Shown in pieces: positions 41,053-42,345 of a stretch of DNA of 42,345 nt. Every line of letters begins with the position of its first letter. Position 1 is the first letter of the stretch. Both the position numbers and the translations under genes were made by a program. The notes beneath the pieces are model-generated. The model was not told the origin of the DNA, made no database searches, and was given only the letters and a program-made list of their open reading frames with translations. This DNA is from Candidatus Atribacteria bacterium UBA6251 (GTDB taxonomy: Bacteria; Atribacterota; Phoenicimicrobiia; Phoenicimicrobiales; Phoenicimicrobiaceae). Location: positions 1,784 through 44,128 of the forward strand of contig DJVR01000052.1 in the NCBI GenBank assembly GCA_002441285.1, given 5' to 3'.

Positions 41053-42148
41053 TTAACCTTTATAATTTTTTAAATATGCTTCTATAAAATCATCTATCTC
41101 GCCATCCATAATCATCTGAAGATTTCCGCTTTCGACTCCGGTGCGATGATCTTTTACTAGTTGATAAGGCTGGAAGATATAAGAACGAATCTGGCTTCCC
41201 CAGGCAATTTCTTTCTTCTTACCACTAATTTTTTGTAATTCCTTCTCTTTTTCCTGGCTATAATATTCAAATAATCTGGCCTTTAGAATTTTCATAGCGG
41301 TTATTTTGTTACTATACTGAGATCTTTCATTTTGACATTGTACTACAATATTAGTAGGAAGATGAATTATTCTGACTGCAGAATCAGTAACGTTAACATG
41401 CTGACCTCCTGCTCCAGTCGCTCTATAGGTATCTATTCGTAAATCTGTTTCTTTGATCTCAATATCTATATCTTGATCTACTTCAGGAATTACTTCCACA
41501 GAAGCAAAAGAAGTATGTCGCCTTTTATTAGCATCAAAGGGAGAAATTCTAACTAATCGATGTATTCCTTTTTCCGCTTTGAGATAACCAAAGGCATAAT
41601 CTCCATCAACTATGAAAGTAACATTCTTAATCCCAGCTTCTTCACCAGCAGTAATTTCTATTATTTTGGGAGTAAAACCTTTCTTTTCAGACCATTTTAG
41701 ATACATTCTCAATAACATTTCTGCCCAATCCTGCGATTCAGTTCCTCCCGCACCTGGCCGAATAGTAACAATAGCATTATTAAGGTCATACTTACCGGTA
41801 AAAAGAAAAATCAATTCTTTCTTTTCTATCTCTTTTTCCAGAGCATCTATTTTATTTTGAATTTCTTTCCAGATTTCGCCTTCGTCTTCTTCCTGATTCA
41901 GTTCAAAAAGCAGCCCTATTTCTTCCCATTGATTTTTTAAATTATCAAAATTTTCTTTAATATTTTTTAATTCCTTAATTCTTTTTATTGCCTTTTGCGA
42001 ATTATCTTGATCTTTCCAGAAAGAATCATTAGCCATCTCTTTTTCTAAATGTTTTATTTCTTTTTCCTTTTTGTCCAGGTCAAAGAAACAATCCAATTTC
42101 ATCAAGTTTATGTTTAAGCTGATTGATTTTAATTTTTAACTCTTCCAT
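41053..42148 (-). CDS. prfB: Peptide chain release factor 2 (programmed +1 frameshift)
   Basis: RF2 terminates translation at UAA and UGA. Translation begins at ATG 42148 (after AAGGAGAG) with 22 codons reading MEELKIKINQLKHKLDEIGL-FL, reaches an in-frame TGA at 42082-42080, and continues in the +1 frame as DLDKKEKEIKHLEKEM to give 364 residues, the usual RF2 length. The codon-recognition motif SPF lies in RISPFDANKRR and the catalytic GGQ in RATGAGGQHVN. The shorter unshifted frame from 42105 would give a wrong N-terminus. It follows secA, the common bacterial order. Confidence 0.96.
42079..42085 (-). promoter_or_regulatory. RF2 autoregulatory frameshift site CTT-TGA-C
   Basis: The classic slippery CUU followed by UGA C allows +1 slippage when RF2 is scarce, giving feedback control of RF2 level. 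The usual upstream Shine-Dalgarno-like stimulator is weak here: only GGA is found about eight bases before the CTT. Confidence 0.95.
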
Positions 42149-42298
42149 TACTATTCTCTCCTTAAGGGTTATTTTATCTTTTTCTTATTTTTCTTCTCTA
42201 TTGGAAAAAGGTAAATATTTCTATTTTAATTCAAGGATTTGCATACTTGTCCCAAAACTTGAAAAAAATTAGCCAGGACTTTATAAAAAAGAACATTC

Positions 42299-42345
42299 TT
42301 ATTTATTTTTCCCACAACAATGTTTATATTTTAATCCACTACCAC
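42299..42345 (-). CDS. secA: SecA preprotein translocase, C-terminal end (partial)
   Basis: The last 14 complete codons before TAA (42301-42299) read GSGLKYKHCCGKNK, and the two bases before them complete a Cys codon ending. This is the SEC-C zinc motif (CxCGSGxKYKxCCG) that ends SecA and binds SecB or the ribosome. The rest of the gene lies outside the window. A SEC-C motif also ends some other proteins, but its place before prfB matches the frequent secA-prfB order. Confidence 0.85.
   Translation of the reverse strand, partial: GSGLKYKHCCGKNK

Noticed and set aside
42053..42105. Start of prfB at the in-frame ATG 42105
   Set aside because: The sequence before it shows a better start at 42148, a canonical CTT-TGA-C shift site, and the total length then matches RF2.
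1..42345. CRISPR arrays, insertion sequences or prophage genes
   Set aside because: No regularly spaced repeats, transposase, integrase or phage gene was seen; the gene set is metabolic and housekeeping.

Overview
The window is a low-GC bacterial chromosome segment in which every convincing gene lies on the minus strand: 37 protein genes (one partial) and three RNA genes. It reads as a strictly anaerobic, fermentative bacterium: ferredoxin-dependent 2-oxoacid oxidoreductase, NfnAB, a sodium-pumping decarboxylase and a radical-SAM aminomutase, with no respiratory genes. CsaB together with FtsEX/EnvC/CtpA/YibQ-type genes suggests an S-layer-bearing, possibly diderm envelope. The gene content resembles what I recall of Atribacterota (JS1-type) genomes, but that placement is a guess without rRNA or phylogeny.

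Layout (genes are read right to left). 42345-39887: 3' end of secA, prfB with a +1 frameshift site, a small membrane PH-like protein and a cyclodeaminase-family enzyme, closed by a strong hairpin terminator. 39426-32861: an RpiR-type regulator, a long KamA-family radical SAM enzyme, and a TAXI-type TRAP transporter (receptor, DUF1850 protein, fused permease). 32255-23475: GntR regulator, korDABC, acetate kinase, NfnS/NfnL and glutamate dehydrogenase. 23215-22406: an unusual P-loop NTPase fused to an Asp23-like domain. 22272-13128: split methylmalonyl-CoA mutase, MeaB, epimerase, and the alpha, delta, gamma (biotin) and beta subunits of a sodium-pumping methylmalonyl-CoA decarboxylase, followed by a 5S/PycB carboxyltransferase. 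12813-4636: envelope and division cluster (DUF5693-like, csaB, ftsE, ftsX, envC-like, ctpA, yibQ-like). 4516-2768: gltX with tRNA-Gln and tRNA-Glu. 2612-1102: greA and sua5. 985-164: smpB and tmRNA, which overlap.

Taken together, the two metabolic blocks encode a nearly complete route from glutamate to propionate: Gdh (glutamate to 2-oxoglutarate), Kor (to succinyl-CoA and reduced ferredoxin), Mcm/Mce (to methylmalonyl-CoA), and Mmd (to propionyl-CoA with sodium export). NfnAB would balance ferredoxin, NADH and NADPH, and acetate kinase could give substrate-level ATP. The same enzymes could run backwards for propionate oxidation, and the 5S subunit would allow biotin-mediated exchange with pyruvate/oxaloacetate. 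The nearby TAXI TRAP transporter is a candidate importer of an organic acid or amino acid feeding this route.

Points most worth a second look are the P-loop/Asp23 fusion, an EnvC-like protein whose LytM site has lost two key histidines, the gltX-tRNA-Gln-tRNA-Glu unit, the tmRNA tag ending in ALN with an smpB overlap, tandem 8-bp repeats before the GntR gene, and two related GC-rich palindromes in intergenic DNA.
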